This document shows, piece after piece, positions 5,746 through 7,102 of a stretch of 7,102 nucleotides of DNA. The stretch covers positions 1 to 7,102 of the forward strand of contig JBLHMO010000150.1 of assembly GCA_047622145.1 (NCBI GenBank), in the 5' to 3' direction. The notes below the pieces were generated by a model. That model did no database searches. It had not been told where the DNA came from and saw only the letters and a program-made list of their open reading frames with translations. This DNA comes from Litorivivens sp047622145. GTDB taxonomy: Bacteria > Pseudomonadota > Gammaproteobacteria > Pseudomonadales > Spongiibacteraceae. The stretch's first letter is position 1; every line of letters starts with the position of its first letter. The translations under genes and the position numbers were made by a program.

Positions 5746-6897
5746 ATGAGCGCGAATCAATCTTCACGTAAAAACTTGATCATACTCACCCTAGTCGCGG
5801 CGCTGGTCAGCCTGTTCTGGCTTTATGTCAGCGAAAGCGCCCAAGAATTTAGCAGCGATACACTTAGCGCCTCCGGCAACCAAAGAGTTTATCACTGGAA
5901 AATGGTCACCAGTTGGCCCAAAAATTATCCCGGGCTGGGCACCGCACCGGAACATTTTTCCGAGGCCGTCCGCGAAATGAGCGACGGTCGACTCAACATC
6001 AAAGTGTATGGCGCCGGAGAACTGGTTCCCGCGATGGGCGTGTTTGACGCCGTGTCGCTGGGCAATGCGGAAATGGGCCACAGCGCAGCTTACTACTGGA
6101 AGGGCAAACTCGCGGCGGCGCCGTTTTTCACCACAGTCCCCTTCGGCATGACCGCACAGGAAATGAATGGCTGGCTGCACTACGGCGGAGGCATGGAATT
6201 GTGGCGCGAGGCCTACGCCCCCTTCAATCTTGTGCCCCTCGCCGGCGGCAATACCGGCGTGCAGATGGCGGGCTGGTTCAATAAAGAAATTAATTCAGTC
6301 GCCGACCTAAAAGGTTTAAAAATGCGCATTCCCGGCGTCGGCGGTGAAGTTTTTCAGCGCGCGGGTGGCACTGCCGTAACGCTTCCCGGTGGCGAACTCT
6401 ACACCTCGTTGCAAACTGGCGTGATCGACGCGACCGAATGGGTAGCGCCGTACAACGATATGTCTCTGGGCCTGCACGAAGTTGCAAAATACTATTACTA
6501 CCCCGGCTGGCATGAACCCGGTCCAACCCTGGAAATGACCGTAAACAAACAGGCCTACGATTCACTGCCGCAAGACTTGCGACGAATTGTTGAAGTGGCG
6601 TCTCGCTACGCCAACCAAGATATGCTGGATGAATACACTGCGCGCAACAATGCCGCACTGAATCTATTACTCGACAAGCACAATATTCAAGTCAAGCCGC
6701 TGCCCGATGATGTGCTAATCGCACTGCGCACCGCGTCCGAAGAGTATCTGCAAGAGGTGATCACCAGCGATGCCATGGCCAAGAAAGTGTACCAATCGTG
6801 GAAACCCTTTCTCGACAACGTGAGTAACTATCACCGCATATCCGAGCAGGCGTATATTAATACCCGCGATCTAGAAACTCCGAAAAGCACACAGTAA
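5746..6897 (+). CDS. TRAP transporter solute-binding protein (DctP family, keto-acid/lactate-like)
   Basis: The extracytoplasmic binding component of a tripartite ATP-independent periplasmic transporter. It captures an organic acid for Na+-driven uptake by the DctQ/DctM membrane subunits. The 383-residue product has a positively charged start and one hydrophobic segment at about 11-28, then the mature domain from about 48. Family motifs include WKMVTSWPKNYPGLGT at 51-66, VYGAGELVPAMGVFDAVSLG at 87-106, GHSAAYYWKGK at 111-121, LKGLKMRIPG at 188-197 (Arg194 is the conserved carboxylate-binding arginine), LQTGVIDATEWVAPYND at 222-238 and YYYYPGWHEPG at 249-259. These are typical of the TakP and lactate-binding subgroup, so pyruvate, other 2-oxo acids or lactate are likely ligands; the exact ligand is inference. 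There is no lipobox cysteine and no clear signal-peptidase I site, so it may stay membrane-anchored. AGAGA at 5736-5740 is a modest ribosome binding site. The Dabb gene follows after 21 nt; no DctQ or DctM is in the window. Confidence 0.9.
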   Translation: MSANQSSRKNLIILTLVAALVSLFWLYVSESAQEFSSDTLSASGNQRVYHWKMVTSWPKNYPGLGTAPEHFSEAVREMSDGRLNIKVYGAGELVPAMGVFDAVSLGNAEMGHSAAYYWKGKLAAAPFFTTVPFGMTAQEMNGWLHYGGGMELWREAYAPFNLVPLAGGNTGVQMAGWFNKEINSVADLKGLKMRIPGVGGEVFQRAGGTAVTLPGGELYTSLQTGVIDATEWVAPYNDMSLGLHEVAKYYYYPGWHEPGPTLEMTVNKQAYDSLPQDLRRIVEVASRYANQDMLDEYTARNNAALNLLLDKHNIQVKPLPDDVLIALRTASEEYLQEVITSDAMAKKVYQSWKPFLDNVSNYHRISEQAYINTRDLETPKSTQ

Positions 6898-6918
6898 CAG
6901 CCGAATATTGAGGAAGAT

Positions 6919-7102
6919 ATGATCAAGCACGTAGTACTTATGAAATGGAAAGAGCCCATCACCGACGCACAGCTAGCAACAGTAAACGCTGCTTTCACTG
7001 ACATGCCCAAGCGCGTGAGTGGCATCGTGAGCAGCAGCTTTGGCGCCGACTTATCGATTTTTCCCGGCAATGCGGACTATATGCTGGTGCTAGATTTTGC
7101 GA
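6919..7102 (+). CDS. Dabb-domain protein (stress-responsive A/B barrel), 3'-truncated by window edge
   Basis: The first 61 residues are visible. The opening MIKHVVLMKWKEPITDAQL, a small-residue helix, then the turn MPKRVSGIVSSSFG and a strand ending in DYMLVLDFA match the N-terminal two-thirds of Dabb domains, dimeric ferredoxin-like alpha/beta barrels of about 95-110 residues. Members include stress-induced plant proteins, polyketide cyclases such as olivetolic acid cyclase, and many bacterial proteins of unknown role, so no reaction can be assigned. GAGGA at 6910-6914 gives a good ribosome binding site 4 nt before the ATG. The 21-nt gap from the TRAP binding protein and the lack of an intervening terminator suggest co-transcription. 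The 3' end lies outside the window. Confidence 0.8.
   Translation, partial: MIKHVVLMKWKEPITDAQLATVNAAFTDMPKRVSGIVSSSFGADLSIFPGNADYMLVLDFA

Overview
The window is a stretch of ordinary bacterial chromosome that looks gammaproteobacterial. RecG, UvrD and the HexR-type regulator all resemble their Escherichia and Pseudomonas counterparts along their whole length, including the N-terminus of UvrD and its C-terminal Tudor-like domain. A TRAP-type solute-binding protein of the keto-acid/lactate class suits a marine or aquatic heterotroph, but that lifestyle and any finer taxonomy are inference. I see no phage, insertion-sequence, CRISPR, tRNA or rRNA features, and no clear novel multigene system.

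Layout. Positions 1-228 are mostly non-coding, with a candidate promoter and a perfect 5-bp dyad. recG (229-2301, +) starts at TTG behind a good ribosome binding site. A 105-nt convergent gap holds a REP-like palindrome (2335-2364, - strand). hexR (2407-3261, -) follows, with a GTG start. The 230-nt divergent hexR/uvrD gap carries a 15-nt direct repeat and a -10-like box just in front of uvrD. uvrD (3492-5648, +) is followed by a second copy of the same REP-like palindrome (5680-5709, +). A membrane-anchored or secreted TRAP solute-binding protein (5746-6897, +) comes next. It is closely followed by the start of a small Dabb-domain gene (6919 to the window edge).

How the genes relate. RecG and UvrD are both DNA-repair helicases: fork and Holliday-junction remodelling for one, mismatch and nucleotide-excision repair for the other. 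They are separate transcription units with an oppositely oriented sugar-phosphate regulator between them. The TRAP binding protein and the Dabb gene are 21 nt apart and probably co-transcribed; the TRAP membrane subunits are not in the window.

The most interesting non-genic signal is the pair of 30-nt GTAG-headed palindromes. They share 25 of 30 positions, have an identical central core, and four of their five differences fall in two stem pairs that still pair in both copies. That is the signature of a dispersed REP family of the kind associated with RAYT transposases. The other points worth a look are the apparently leaderless uvrD and the direct repeat in its upstream region.
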